Shown piece after piece: positions 9,115 to 17,731 of a stretch of DNA of 64,000 nucleotides. Positions within the stretch are counted from its first letter, which is position 1. Each line of letters begins with the position of its first letter. The position numbers and the translations under genes are program-made. The notes under the pieces are model-generated. The model was not told where the DNA came from. It ran no database searches and worked only from the letters and a program-made list of their open reading frames with translations. Location: the NCBI GenBank assembly GCA_039831705.1, contig JBDOMT010000209.1, positions 1 through 64,000 on the forward strand, given 5' to 3'. Source of the stretch: JAJRWS01 sp039831705. Its GTDB lineage: Bacteria > Planctomycetota > Planctomycetia > Pirellulales > Lacipirellulaceae.

Positions 9115-10041
9115 ATGAAAGTTCTCTTGGCGAGTCCCCGTGGCTTCTGTGCGGGTGTCAATATGGCCATCGAGGCATTGGAACTGGCCTTGAATACCCT
9201 GCCAACGCCAATCTATGTTTATCATGAAATTGTCCACAACCAGTTTGTCGTCCAACAATTTCGCCATCAAGGCGTCATCTTTGTGAATGAACTGACCGCC
9301 GTACCACGCGGAGCGACTCTCCTGTTTTCCGCACACGGCATTTCCCCGGCGATCCGCCAACTTGCCAAAAGTCGGGATTTACGAACCATTGACGCAACCT
9401 GTCCACTGGTTACCAAAGTTCATTTGGAAGCAATTCGCTTTGCCGCAGAAGGCTATACCATCTTCCTGGTTGGTCACAAGGGGCACGACGAAGTGCTTGG
9501 CACGATGGGCGAAGCACCTGAGTCGATTGTGCTGATTGAAGGTCCAGAAGATGTTGATCAACTGGTGGTTGATGACGAATCAAAAGTGGCCTACCTGACT
9601 CAGACGACTCTCAGTGTGGATGATGCAAATCAGATTATCCAACGACTGCAAAACCGATTCCCACAAATTATCTCGCCAGCCAAGGATGATATTTGCTACG
9701 CGACTCAAAATCGACAAGAAGCGGTGACCCTTCTTTCACAAGAGGCCGATCTTACCCTCGTGCTGGGCAGTCAAAATAGTTCCAACAGTCAACGACTGGC
9801 AGAGATTTCACTGGAACAGAACATTTCGGCTTATTTAATCGATGGGCCCCAACATATCGATCCTCTCTGGCTCGAAAATGTAGAAACCGTGCTGGTCACT
9901 GCAGGGGCCAGCGCACCAGAAGTGGTGGTGGAAGCGGTTCTCGAATACCTACGAATACAATTCGGAGCCACCATTGAAGTGCATACACTTCGTAAGGAGA
10001 ATGTTTCGTTTCCCTTGCCCAAGGAAATTCGAAACTCGTAA
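9115..10041 (+). CDS. ispH: 4-hydroxy-3-methylbut-2-enyl diphosphate reductase
   Basis: IspH catalyses the last step of the MEP pathway, reducing HMBPP to IPP and DMAPP with a [4Fe-4S] cluster. The start is placed at the ATG at 9115 because the product then opens MKVLLASPRGFCAGV, the exact family N-terminus, and is 308 residues, the usual size. Cluster cysteines are Cys12, Cys96 (DATCPLV) and Cys194 (DDICYATQNR); substrate histidines are His41, His74 and His124; the proton donor is Glu126 (GHKGHDEVLGT). The SSNSQRL segment near 222-228 binds diphosphate. Open frame extends 48 codons upstream with a hydrophobic stretch, which is unlikely to be translated. Convergent with the radical SAM gene. 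Confidence 0.95.
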   Translation: MKVLLASPRGFCAGVNMAIEALELALNTLPTPIYVYHEIVHNQFVVQQFRHQGVIFVNELTAVPRGATLLFSAHGISPAIRQLAKSRDLRTIDATCPLVTKVHLEAIRFAAEGYTIFLVGHKGHDEVLGTMGEAPESIVLIEGPEDVDQLVVDDESKVAYLTQTTLSVDDANQIIQRLQNRFPQIISPAKDDICYATQNRQEAVTLLSQEADLTLVLGSQNSSNSQRLAEISLEQNISAYLIDGPQHIDPLWLENVETVLVTAGASAPEVVVEAVLEYLRIQFGATIEVHTLRKENVSFPLPKEIRNS

Positions 10042-10092
10042 GTTGTTATCTACCGTTCGCCCAACCATTCACGCTTATTGACCGTGTCTTTG

Positions 10093-11004
10093 CTAGCGAG
10101 CAGCATTGGCCGAATTTCCTGATGCGTTTGAACAGATCGCGCCATATTGGTAACAAGTGAAGCAAGCCCCATGCTTCAATGCAAAGGGACGGTCGGCGTC
10201 TGCAAGCGTTTCTCCCAATCGAGCGTCGTTTGAGTCGATGAGAATTGGGCAAACGTAGACGCCCCGATCGGTCACGATACGACTATGCTCACAGACTAAT
10301 TGCGACGTGTCATAATCTTCCATAAGAGCCTGAGTGATTCGCTCCGAATCACGGTATCCGTGAGTACGATCCTGTTCCGCTCCCATTTGTAATGCAGGTA
10401 ATATTTTTAAACGCGGCCGCCCATAACCTGAGTTCTTAAGCATCGTAACGAATTGTCCTACAATCTGCTCCTCTTCGGTATCAGGCCAGGTCCGCGCGGC
10501 AGTGATAATGGGAAGAAAGCCGTGGTTCACTAGCTGGACAATACCTCGCAAGGCACGCTGAAATGTTCCCGTTCCACGAATTGGGTCGTTCGATTCGGCT
10601 GAGAATCCATCGATCGACACACGAAATTCGAGCGAATACTTGCTTGCTTGTTCAGCCTCAGCCAACGAGAGCAGCCAGTCGTCTTTCAATACCGTACCAT
10701 TGGTCAAGACCGTAGCCGGTCCGTAGAGAAGCGTCTCGATCAATATGGCTGTCATGTCGCGATTGAGGAATGGCTCTCCGCCAGTAAAATAATATTCCTT
10801 AACGCCCAGTTTCACCGATTCTTCCAAACGCTCCTTCACTTCCTCCAGCTTCAGGAACCCAAATGAATCGTTATGCGGACTGCAGCGGATAAAACAGTGA
10901 TGGCAGGTAAGATTACAAAGCGTCCCAGCCACTTGAAACCACAAATGGTCCAGATGGGAAAGTTCCAAGAGGGACGATTGACTGTCTGATGAAATATTGT
11001 TCAT
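10093..11004 (-). CDS. Radical SAM protein with cysteine-rich C-terminus
   Basis: 303 residues. The radical SAM CxxxCxxC motif is Cys30, Cys34, Cys37 (GTLCNLTCHHCF), followed by the GGEP motif (YYFTGGEPFLN) that contacts SAM. The C-terminal region has a cluster of cysteines (VYVCPILID, then GACFTCYQYGAICSN), resembling a shortened SPASM/twitch domain able to hold an auxiliary iron-sulfur cluster. By family, it cleaves SAM reductively to make a 5-deoxyadenosyl radical in the cytoplasm; substrate unknown. The ATG start at 11002-11004 fits. It is downstream of, and separated by a dispersed repeat from, the ABC exporter/PLP enzyme set on the same strand. The next gene, ispH, is convergent. Confidence 0.85.
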   Translation of the reverse strand: MNNISSDSQSSLLELSHLDHLWFQVAGTLCNLTCHHCFIRCSPHNDSFGFLKLEEVKERLEESVKLGVKEYYFTGGEPFLNRDMTAILIETLLYGPATVLTNGTVLKDDWLLSLAEAEQASKYSLEFRVSIDGFSAESNDPIRGTGTFQRALRGIVQLVNHGFLPIITAARTWPDTEEEQIVGQFVTMLKNSGYGRPRLKILPALQMGAEQDRTHGYRDSERITQALMEDYDTSQLVCEHSRIVTDRGVYVCPILIDSNDARLGETLADADRPFALKHGACFTCYQYGAICSNASGNSANAAR

Positions 11005-11034
11005 TAAATAGTTATTAAGTTATTAGTTGCTAGT

Positions 11035-11133
11035 GCTTTGTCAAACTTATTTTTTTGGGTCGACGCACAAATATACCTTTGCCCTGCCAGTACTTATGGC
11101 TACGGCTGCCCTAAAAGCAAGGCTTGACCAGAC
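11035..11133 (-). repeat. Dispersed ~98-bp element, copy B
   Basis: The reverse complement of the elements at 6340-6437 and 20527-20622. On the plus strand it starts gctttgtcaaac and ends ggcttgaccagac. It occupies most of the 212-base gap between the flavin oxidoreductase and the radical SAM gene. Confidence 0.85.
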
Positions 11134-11216
11134 ACGAGGCGCGTATTAAATAGTGCTTAATTATTGCGAAAGAGGACGACCCTACCCTCTCCCAATTAGC
11201 GCCTCGCGCCTAACAA

Positions 11217-12698
11217 CTAGCGCCTCATCGTAGCATAGATATCTAAATCTTCTCGGCCGCCAAGTAGGGCAAATAAGGCGCGTATTTGCTCAAAACCAAT
11301 CGACAATAAAAACTGAGAACGGCGTCCATAACTTTTGGCGCCCAGTAGATAAAAATTCGGCTCCGATGTCAGCAGGCTCTCCGGCCCATGCGATACTCCG
11401 TCAAGACAGTCGACGGATCCCAGCCCAACTTTCTCCTGAGCCATGAATTGAGCGGACAATTGCATCGGACCATCCGTAGCGTAGCAAGTGTGGACTTGTA
11501 GTTCGGAGTATATTTTCTGGTCAGGTCGATAACCGATATTGGCCACAATTTGGTCGAACGGTAAGGATGCTATTTCTTCACCAACCGAAGATCCTGCAAC
11601 CGAAGGCTTTTCTTCTATTATGGTAGCTGGCGTCTCCATCGTGGTAGCAACCAATGTGACTTCCCATCGACTAGACCGAATATCGTACCGCACGGCCGAC
11701 ACGGCCTGACCGGATAGCCAGGTTACCGGACCGGTAGTGTCGAGAGCCAAAGCATTGGCACGTTCGGCCAATCGATCACGACCGGCAAGTCGATCTTCAA
11801 CTATTCGCCCGATAGGACCACGCGATTGCGGAGCGACGGGCTCTGAAGTGCTCGCTTCCTCCTTGCCCTCGATTTCTCTCCTTTTCCTCGTCAACCAGGT
11901 AACTCGGGTCCCTGGCTGGTTGGCAGCCAATTCAGCCAACTGCACCACAGTGGTTGCAGCCGAATATCCACGGCCCACCACCAAAACATGCTTGCCGGCG
12001 TATTGATTTTTCCTATTTCCCAACACATCGGGCAATCCATATTCGATTTGACCCTCTCCGATATGTCTCCCCTCGATTTCCCCTTCCCCTAATGCTCTTT
12101 CAGCATTCCCGTTCTGACTCTGCTCGAATGCCTGGCATTCACCGATCGCAGGAATCCCCCCCTGCCCTAACCAATTGTGGTTGCCGTAAGTTCCCGTGCA
12201 ATCGATGACAACATCGGCCTCCGCCAGTCCTTCTGCACCCGCCTGACCTTGAGCCGTGTCTCGGAGCGTACGGGTGAGTAATCGAAACGGCTCTGATGCA
12301 CGCCGTGAATCGCCCACGCCATCTCCTTTGAGCCATCCGGGGCGACCGATGGCAACGATTTTGGTATTCAGACGCAAGCAGCCGATCACCAGATCGGTTT
12401 CCGCAAGTGGCTGCAAATACCTCCGGTAATAATCTTTTGCCAGTAATCGATCCGATGCTTCAGGGCATTGCCAACTAGGATCTTGGGTTTCAATAGCAGC
12501 GATACCCAGCGGCGTTGCATTCTTATGGAATGGACTAAACAGCCGCACGTGGCCCCATTGCTGTACATGGGCTGCCACACTTCGACCTTGTTCAAAGAGT
12601 TCTACCTCATAGCCCAGGTAGCGAGCGTAAAGGGCCGCTTCAAGTCCAATAGGACCTGCCCCCAGAATGGCAATACGAAGTGGCGGATCGTTGGACAT
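11217..12698 (-). CDS. FAD/NAD(P)-dependent oxidoreductase, flavin-monooxygenase-like
   Basis: 493 residues. The N-terminal FAD-binding Rossmann motif is ILGAGPIGLEAALYA (about residues 10-24); a second dinucleotide-binding site appears mid-protein (VLVVGRGYSAATTVVQLAE), followed by TRVTWLTRKRR, and the pattern is that of class B flavin monooxygenases or thioredoxin-reductase-like enzymes. VIDCTGTYGNHNWLG is the typical ATG-like segment between domains. The Baeyer-Villiger fingerprint was not found, so the substrate and reaction are open. It starts two bases after the stop of the upstream PLP enzyme gene, so the two are translated together. That coupling suggests that this enzyme acts on the amino acid or keto acid handled by its neighbour, which is inference. 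Confidence 0.8.
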   Translation of the reverse strand: MSNDPPLRIAILGAGPIGLEAALYARYLGYEVELFEQGRSVAAHVQQWGHVRLFSPFHKNATPLGIAAIETQDPSWQCPEASDRLLAKDYYRRYLQPLAETDLVIGCLRLNTKIVAIGRPGWLKGDGVGDSRRASEPFRLLTRTLRDTAQGQAGAEGLAEADVVIDCTGTYGNHNWLGQGGIPAIGECQAFEQSQNGNAERALGEGEIEGRHIGEGQIEYGLPDVLGNRKNQYAGKHVLVVGRGYSAATTVVQLAELAANQPGTRVTWLTRKRREIEGKEEASTSEPVAPQSRGPIGRIVEDRLAGRDRLAERANALALDTTGPVTWLSGQAVSAVRYDIRSSRWEVTLVATTMETPATIIEEKPSVAGSSVGEEIASLPFDQIVANIGYRPDQKIYSELQVHTCYATDGPMQLSAQFMAQEKVGLGSVDCLDGVSHGPESLLTSEPNFYLLGAKSYGRRSQFLLSIGFEQIRALFALLGGREDLDIYATMRR

Positions 12699-12700
12699 GA

Positions 12701-13795
12701 TTACGAAAGTTTACCCCGCGCATCAATAGTCAGTCGCTGAAGCGATCCCTCCGGTTGGTGCCACCAAACAGCATCCTGCAGGTTAATGCAGGGGCAAATA
12801 TGATTGGGAATGACAGTCACCCGTTCACCTACGGAGGGCTGTTGGTCGCATGCGGTGGTGTCGATCTGACCATGCTCCTCGCTCAGTTGGACAATCTTGG
12901 CCAAAGGATATTCTAACACGTACCCGTGTCCACTCTGGGGCGCAGGCAGACAACGGTCACTCGTAAGTGTTTTGCTACCTGCGTCGATCACAACTTGACC
13001 AGGTACCGCGTCGCTGATCACCGTGCAGAGAATCCGTGCAGCACAATCGTCGAGCGTGCAAAATGTCCCATGGACCGTGTTCATGTCATTGTAAACATAC
13101 GTGCCAGGACGAATCTCGGTCAGGTTTGTGATATGATGCGATTGGTAAGCCGTTGGTGTCGAGCCGCCAGACACTATTGCTGCTTCCAGTCCGGAATGAC
13201 TCCAGCAGTCGATTGTCTCCTGGAGCTTTGCATCTACCGCCTGCAAAGCTGCTTCTTGTTTTTCAGCCGTTTGCCAAATGTGTCCTGGATAGCACATGAT
13301 CCCGTCCAAACGCACGCCTGCCTTACTCTCGATTGCACGTGCCAGGGCCAACGCCTGTTGCGGAGATTGCAGACCCGTACGACCCATTCCGACATCCAAA
13401 TCAACCAACAAGCCAATGGTGACTTCGGCATGTTGGGCTGCCTCAGCCACCGCAGCCAGAGCCATGGTCGAATCGATGGCAGCGCGTACGGTTCGATCAT
13501 GTGCCAAGCGGGCCAACCGTTCGGCCCGAAATTTGTCCACCGGCGGATAGGCCAACAATAGATCTTCACCCGCGGTGGAAATTGTCTCGGCTTCTCCCAC
13601 CTTAGCCACCGTCAAGCCAATCGCACCAGCTTCCTGCTGTAAGACAGCCACTCGGCGCGACTTGTGGGTCTTGGTATGTGGACGAATCTTCAAGCTCGAT
13701 TGCTTGGCATAATCGGCCAATCTTTGGATATTACGGTGTACCACCGAAGCATCCAGGATCAAAGCGGGTGTTGGTATTTCGTCGAGGTTATGCAT
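12701..13795 (-). CDS. D-serine dehydratase / D-threonine aldolase-like PLP enzyme
   Basis: 364 residues. The N-terminus is an alanine-racemase-type TIM barrel: DEIPTPALILD, then RPHTKTHKS (residues 38-46) containing the PLP lysine (Lys42 or Lys45), and DLDVGMGRTG for phosphate or substrate contact. The C-terminal beta domain ends PNHICPCINL, with the His-x-Cys pair that binds zinc in fold-type III D-serine dehydratase. The family dehydrates D-serine to pyruvate or cleaves D-threonine and beta-hydroxy-D-amino acids; sequence alone does not separate these. It sits nine bases downstream of the ABC permease and two bases before the flavin enzyme, inside one tight minus-strand transcription unit. 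Confidence 0.9.
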   Translation of the reverse strand: MHNLDEIPTPALILDASVVHRNIQRLADYAKQSSLKIRPHTKTHKSRRVAVLQQEAGAIGLTVAKVGEAETISTAGEDLLLAYPPVDKFRAERLARLAHDRTVRAAIDSTMALAAVAEAAQHAEVTIGLLVDLDVGMGRTGLQSPQQALALARAIESKAGVRLDGIMCYPGHIWQTAEKQEAALQAVDAKLQETIDCWSHSGLEAAIVSGGSTPTAYQSHHITNLTEIRPGTYVYNDMNTVHGTFCTLDDCAARILCTVISDAVPGQVVIDAGSKTLTSDRCLPAPQSGHGYVLEYPLAKIVQLSEEHGQIDTTACDQQPSVGERVTVIPNHICPCINLQDAVWWHQPEGSLQRLTIDARGKLS

Positions 13796-13804
13796 AGCTC
13801 TCTC

Positions 13805-14641
13805 CTAACTGCTCGCGCTACGATAGCTTTTTAATGCATGCTTAAAAACCCATCGACTGGCTAGTAGGCTGACTAGCATTGCCGCCAGCGCGTAGGCGGC
13901 CAGGTAAGCATGATCTGAATGAAACGGCTTAGCCAGCATACGAGCTGGTACGTTGATGACGACCAAAATCGGAATCAAGAAAGTGAATATATTCCGCATC
14001 GGTGTACCCCAAGTGCCACTATAAATTTCCATCGGATAACGGGAAAAGTTGGTGATATAAAACCAAAAATTGTACAGTGACTGATTACGGCCGAGCCAGA
14101 TGCTGGTCGCAGCCATCGAAATCATCAGGCTATAAAGAATCATCATCCCGACCCCAATGTAAAACACATAGAAGGCGACATGCCACCAATGAGGGGAAAA
14201 TCCTTCCAGGTGTGGAACCGCATAGAACAAAAGCATCAGGGCAACGACAAAGTTGGCCAGCGACGACCAACTGAAGCGGTTGAGAGAAATTAGAAATTGG
14301 GTATCGATCGGTTTAAGTAACGCAAAATCCAATCCTCCCGTACGGATTAGCTCACTGAATTCTTGTGCATTGGGCATGAAAAAAGCTTGCACCAGACTGT
14401 TGATAAACATGGTTGTTGCAATGAAAACAAAAAACTGGTATTTGCCCCATGCCGATCCGTCCTCCAATCCTGCCCCGATATGGTTGGTGTAGCGAAAGAT
14501 CAGCATGTAAAATCCCAGATTCATCATCATCCAGCCAATCGACGAGATCGCCTCGATTACGAAATTCGTGGGAAACATCATATCGCGAATCAGGCTATTG
14601 CGCGCGAAGGTCAGAAAAACTCGCAGGTAAGAAGGACGCAT
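13805..14641 (-). CDS. ABC-2 family transporter permease (second subunit)
   Basis: The start at 14641 is chosen because ggagg lies nine bases upstream; an ATG at 14650 overlaps the previous stop codon as ATGA and is the alternative. The 278-residue product is hydrophobic with about six membrane helices and matches the ABC-2 permease group that occurs as pairs (DUF990-like). A conserved amphipathic ELIRTGGLDFALLKPI segment between helices is typical of this group and probably contacts the ATPase. With the next permease and the ATPase it should form an exporter; the substrate is unknown. Translational coupling with the upstream permease is clear. Confidence 0.85.
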   Translation of the reverse strand: MRPSYLRVFLTFARNSLIRDMMFPTNFVIEAISSIGWMMMNLGFYMLIFRYTNHIGAGLEDGSAWGKYQFFVFIATTMFINSLVQAFFMPNAQEFSELIRTGGLDFALLKPIDTQFLISLNRFSWSSLANFVVALMLLFYAVPHLEGFSPHWWHVAFYVFYIGVGMMILYSLMISMAATSIWLGRNQSLYNFWFYITNFSRYPMEIYSGTWGTPMRNIFTFLIPILVVINVPARMLAKPFHSDHAYLAAYALAAMLVSLLASRWVFKHALKSYRSASS

Positions 14642-14646
14642 GGGGT

Positions 14647-15492
14647 TCATCCTCCATATCCACTGTAACGTTGAACACCTCGATCGTAGGCGAAACGGCT
14701 CAACATGACAAAAATGGCTACCCAACCTGCCTGGATGGCAAGTCCTTGCCAAAGCGCGGCACCCGAAATTTTTTCAAGAAATATAGCTGCGGGAAAGTAG
14801 GTCAGGTACTGCAATGGGATCCACTGCACTACCGTGGCCCAAGGTTCAGGGAGCATGTCGAGTGGAAACATATGACCAGAAAAAAAGAAACTGAAAAGCA
14901 TGTAGATAAACAGCAGCGAACTGACTTCCAAAAACCAGAAGCCAATCATGCCAATGGTCGCTTCCAGAAAAAACCCCAACAAAAAGGCAAGTACCAGCGA
15001 TAACAGGTATGCCAACAGCACTTCGGCGGATGGCCAACCTGAGAAATACTCACGACAGATAAAAAACACCAACGCGAACGGTCCGATTGCCACGCCATAG
15101 TAAACCAACTTGTGAGCCACCCGCTGCAACAACAAAAAGCCGAGTAAATCGACCGGTTGAACAAGGAATTTTTTTATCTCCCCATTGCGAATCTGCAACG
15201 CAATTCCGCTGGCAAGACCTGGCATGCTGGAAAAGGATCGGCTGACCATTGTCAAAAGGTAGTAAGCAACAAAGTCTTCATATCGGTATCCCTGGATATC
15301 TAGATCCTCTGCAGGAACTTCACTGCCTGTTGCTACCTTCATCGCACCAAACACGGATCTCCACAAAAAAATCTGTGTCACAATCGGCAAAAATCGCAAC
15401 AGCGTTCCCAGCGCAAAGTCACCCCGATAAACGAGTCGCTCTTCGATGCCAATACGAAGGATCGTCCACCAAGTTTCAGTACGGGCAAGCAT
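14647..15492 (-). CDS. ABC-2 family transporter permease (first subunit)
   Basis: 281 residues with about six transmembrane helices. Like its neighbour it has the conserved GxIxxFLVQPVD-type segment (IRNGEIKKFLVQPVDLLG) of the DUF990/ABC-2 pair. The ATG at 15490-15492 follows the ATPase gene by 28 bases, and its stop is embedded in the ribosome-binding/start region of the second permease. The two permeases differ in sequence, which points to a heterodimeric channel. Confidence 0.85.
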   Translation of the reverse strand: MLARTETWWTILRIGIEERLVYRGDFALGTLLRFLPIVTQIFLWRSVFGAMKVATGSEVPAEDLDIQGYRYEDFVAYYLLTMVSRSFSSMPGLASGIALQIRNGEIKKFLVQPVDLLGFLLLQRVAHKLVYYGVAIGPFALVFFICREYFSGWPSAEVLLAYLLSLVLAFLLGFFLEATIGMIGFWFLEVSSLLFIYMLFSFFFSGHMFPLDMLPEPWATVVQWIPLQYLTYFPAAIFLEKISGAALWQGLAIQAGWVAIFVMLSRFAYDRGVQRYSGYGG

Positions 15493-15520
15493 AGGAAATG
15501 AAAGAATAAAGAATAAAGAA

Positions 15521-16549
15521 CTAGGAACTGGAATTAAGACCTAAGGTATCTCGCCTCTCATCTTTTGCTTTCTCCATCGAATGGGCGAACAGATCGGCGA
15601 TCACTTCTTCCAATGGTGGATCTTCCACACTGACATCTTCAATCGTATTGGCATTCAGGACCGAGGAAAGCACCCCTGCGATGGACTCACGCGCAACTCG
15701 AAGTCGTATCTTGGGCTCGGTAATTTCGAGGACTTCGCCATAGCGGGCCAAATCGCCAGGCATCGAGCCATCGGCAAATTGTAAGGTGAGAATTTTGTCG
15801 CCACCAAACCGATCGACGATGTCCGCCAGAGAGCCATTGTACATAATTTGCCCCATGGCAATCACGACCACTCGCTTGCAGAGGGCCGCCACATCTTTCA
15901 TGTAATGGCTGGTGAGTAAAATCGTAATCTTGCGAATCTGTTGATAATGTTTCAGGAACTTCTGGATATTGTGCTGGGCTACTACATCCAGACCGATGGT
16001 CGGTTCATCCAGAAACAGCACCTCGGGCGAATGCAGTAAAGCCGCGGTAAGCTCCATTTTCATTCGCTCCCCCAACGACAATTCACGGACCGGTTGGCCA
16101 AGCAATCGCTTCACATCCAACAAATCGACCAGTTCGTCACGGGTGCGCTCAAATTCCTGCGGATCGATTCGATAAATCTGTTGGTGCAAACGAAACGATT
16201 CCTGGGCGGGTAAGTCCCACCACAATTGATTCTTTTGCCCCATGACCAGGGCGAAGCGACGCCGGTACGCATTTTCTCGTTCCCACGGAGTGTACCCCAG
16301 AACTTGAGCCGAACCAGATGTGGGATTGATAACACCGGATAGCAATTTGAGCGTAGTCGTCTTACCCGCCCCATTGGGTCCCAAGAAGGCAACAAATTCG
16401 CCCTGCTGAACGTTCAGATCGATCCCCTGCACCGCCTCAACGTCTTTGTACTCTCGATGCATAAGGCCTGTCACCGAAGCCCACAGGCCTTCTTTTTTCT
16501 GATAGACACGGTACGACTTTTTCAGCTGATGTATTTCAATAGCAGTCAT
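15521..16549 (-). CDS. ABC transporter ATP-binding protein
   Basis: 342 residues. Walker A is GPNGAGKTT (near residue 56), the signature is LSLGERMKME, Walker B is VLFLDEPTIGLD, and LTSHYMKD holds the switch histidine. The region MGQKNQLWWDLPAQESF is the Q-loop form usual in the DUF990-paired exporters. It has the extra C-terminal 80 residues of that group. First gene of a five-gene minus-strand run with two permeases, a PLP enzyme and a flavin enzyme. It powers export of an unknown compound across the cytoplasmic membrane. A short hairpin (ggcgg/ccgcc, about 16566-16583) lies just upstream. Confidence 0.9.
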   Translation of the reverse strand: MTAIEIHQLKKSYRVYQKKEGLWASVTGLMHREYKDVEAVQGIDLNVQQGEFVAFLGPNGAGKTTTLKLLSGVINPTSGSAQVLGYTPWERENAYRRRFALVMGQKNQLWWDLPAQESFRLHQQIYRIDPQEFERTRDELVDLLDVKRLLGQPVRELSLGERMKMELTAALLHSPEVLFLDEPTIGLDVVAQHNIQKFLKHYQQIRKITILLTSHYMKDVAALCKRVVVIAMGQIMYNGSLADIVDRFGGDKILTLQFADGSMPGDLARYGEVLEITEPKIRLRVARESIAGVLSSVLNANTIEDVSVEDPPLEEVIADLFAHSMEKAKDERRDTLGLNSSS

Positions 16550-16699
16550 AGGCAGGGATAATTATAGGCGGTTCTCTAGCCGCCAGACAGGGTTGATCTA
16601 GGGGCTGCTATTCACAAAACTGTACTGGTCGAGGATAATGCGAGTCTCTCTGCCTCTCAACTCTGGACGGTCTTGTCGAACAATTACCTAATACAGGTT

Positions 16700-16853
16700 C
16701 ATTTTAGACAGGATCAACAGGATGTACGGGATGGATTAGTCTGGTCATGTTCCTTGCTGTTTCCTTGCTGAAAAATATGTCACACGCCCCAAACCACACT
16801 CTCAAATGGTTAACGTATATATCCTGAAAGTCCTGTTCATCCTGTCTAAAATC
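16700..16853. repeat. Inverted repeat with aggatcaacaggat-type periodic arms
   Basis: The left arm 16701-16732 (attttagacaggatcaacag...) pairs with the right arm 16821-16852 (...gttcatcctgtctaaaat), with about 88 bases between. Each arm consists of ~10-base near-repeats (caggat, gtcctg). It fills most of the 348-base gap between the ABC ATPase and the rhomboid-like gene, which are divergent, so both promoters must lie in or beside it. Confidence 0.75.
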
Positions 16854-16897
16854 TTTTTCAAATAATTATTCAACAAGGCACTCTCAACTCTCAAACC

Positions 16898-17731
16898 ATG
16901 TCACTAATTCAACGTCTGGAACGCAAATACGGTCGATTCGCAATTCCCAACGTCACCTCGATCTTGATCGCTGGTCAAATGCTCCTGTACGTAGCAGTGG
17001 AGATGCGAAACCTAAACGGCGGGGGAATATCACGCGACAACCTTAAACTGTATCCAGAAAAAATTGTCACCGGCGAGATCTGGAGACTGGTGACATTCCT
17101 ATTCGAACCACCTTCAATTAGTCTGCTGTTCGTTCTGTTTTATTGTATGTTGTTCTATCTATTTGGCACCACTTTGGAGCAACATTGGGGCACTTTTCGT
17201 TACAATCTCTATCTACTGATCGGCTATGTGGCCAACGTGGCGGCCGCATTCCTGGTCTGGGCTCTGATCGGCCCAGTCATGCCTGCGGACAATTTATTTC
17301 TCTACGGCACCGTGATGCTGGCCTTTGCCAGAGTCAATCCCGACTTCACACTCAATCTATTTTTCATTCTGCCTATACGAATCAAATGGCTGGCACTGCT
17401 GATGTGGCTGGGCTACGGTTTCACCCTGTTGACGGGTGGATGGATGGACAAATTTCTGGTCGTAGCCTCAGTCCTGAATTACCTGATGTTCTTTGGCCAA
17501 GAACACCTGCGTGACTTACGACAAGGGCAGCGACGCCGTTCTTTTCAGTCCAAAGTCAAATCGGTACCCAAACGCATCACTCACCAGTGCCGCGTATGCG
17601 ACTTGAATAGCGAATCCTCATCTAAAACTCTCTTTCGCTACTGTTCCAAATGCGCCGGCCAATGCTGCTACTGCCCCGAGCATATCGCCGACCATGAACA
17701 CGTAAAAGCAGAGCAAGAAGTGGCCGACTAG
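16898..17731 (+). CDS. Rhomboid-like membrane protein with C-terminal zinc finger
   Basis: 277 residues. Six or so membrane helices occupy residues 15-200; GEIWRLVTFLF (59-69) matches the loop-1 region of rhomboid/derlin folds. The catalytic serine motif GxSG is not present (NLFLYGTVMLAFA lies where it would be expected) and no histidine is seen in the last helix, so this looks like a proteolytically inactive rhomboid relative. The cytoplasmic tail holds CRVC (231-234), CSKC (249-252), CCYC (256-259) and His262, a zinc-finger arrangement. A role in binding or steering membrane proteins is plausible by analogy with derlins, but is inference. Its TAG stop overlaps the TAG of the convergent sigma-factor gene within the palindrome CTAG. 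Confidence 0.75.
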   Translation: MSLIQRLERKYGRFAIPNVTSILIAGQMLLYVAVEMRNLNGGGISRDNLKLYPEKIVTGEIWRLVTFLFEPPSISLLFVLFYCMLFYLFGTTLEQHWGTFRYNLYLLIGYVANVAAAFLVWALIGPVMPADNLFLYGTVMLAFARVNPDFTLNLFFILPIRIKWLALLMWLGYGFTLLTGGWMDKFLVVASVLNYLMFFGQEHLRDLRQGQRRRSFQSKVKSVPKRITHQCRVCDLNSESSSKTLFRYCSKCAGQCCYCPEHIADHEHVKAEQEVAD

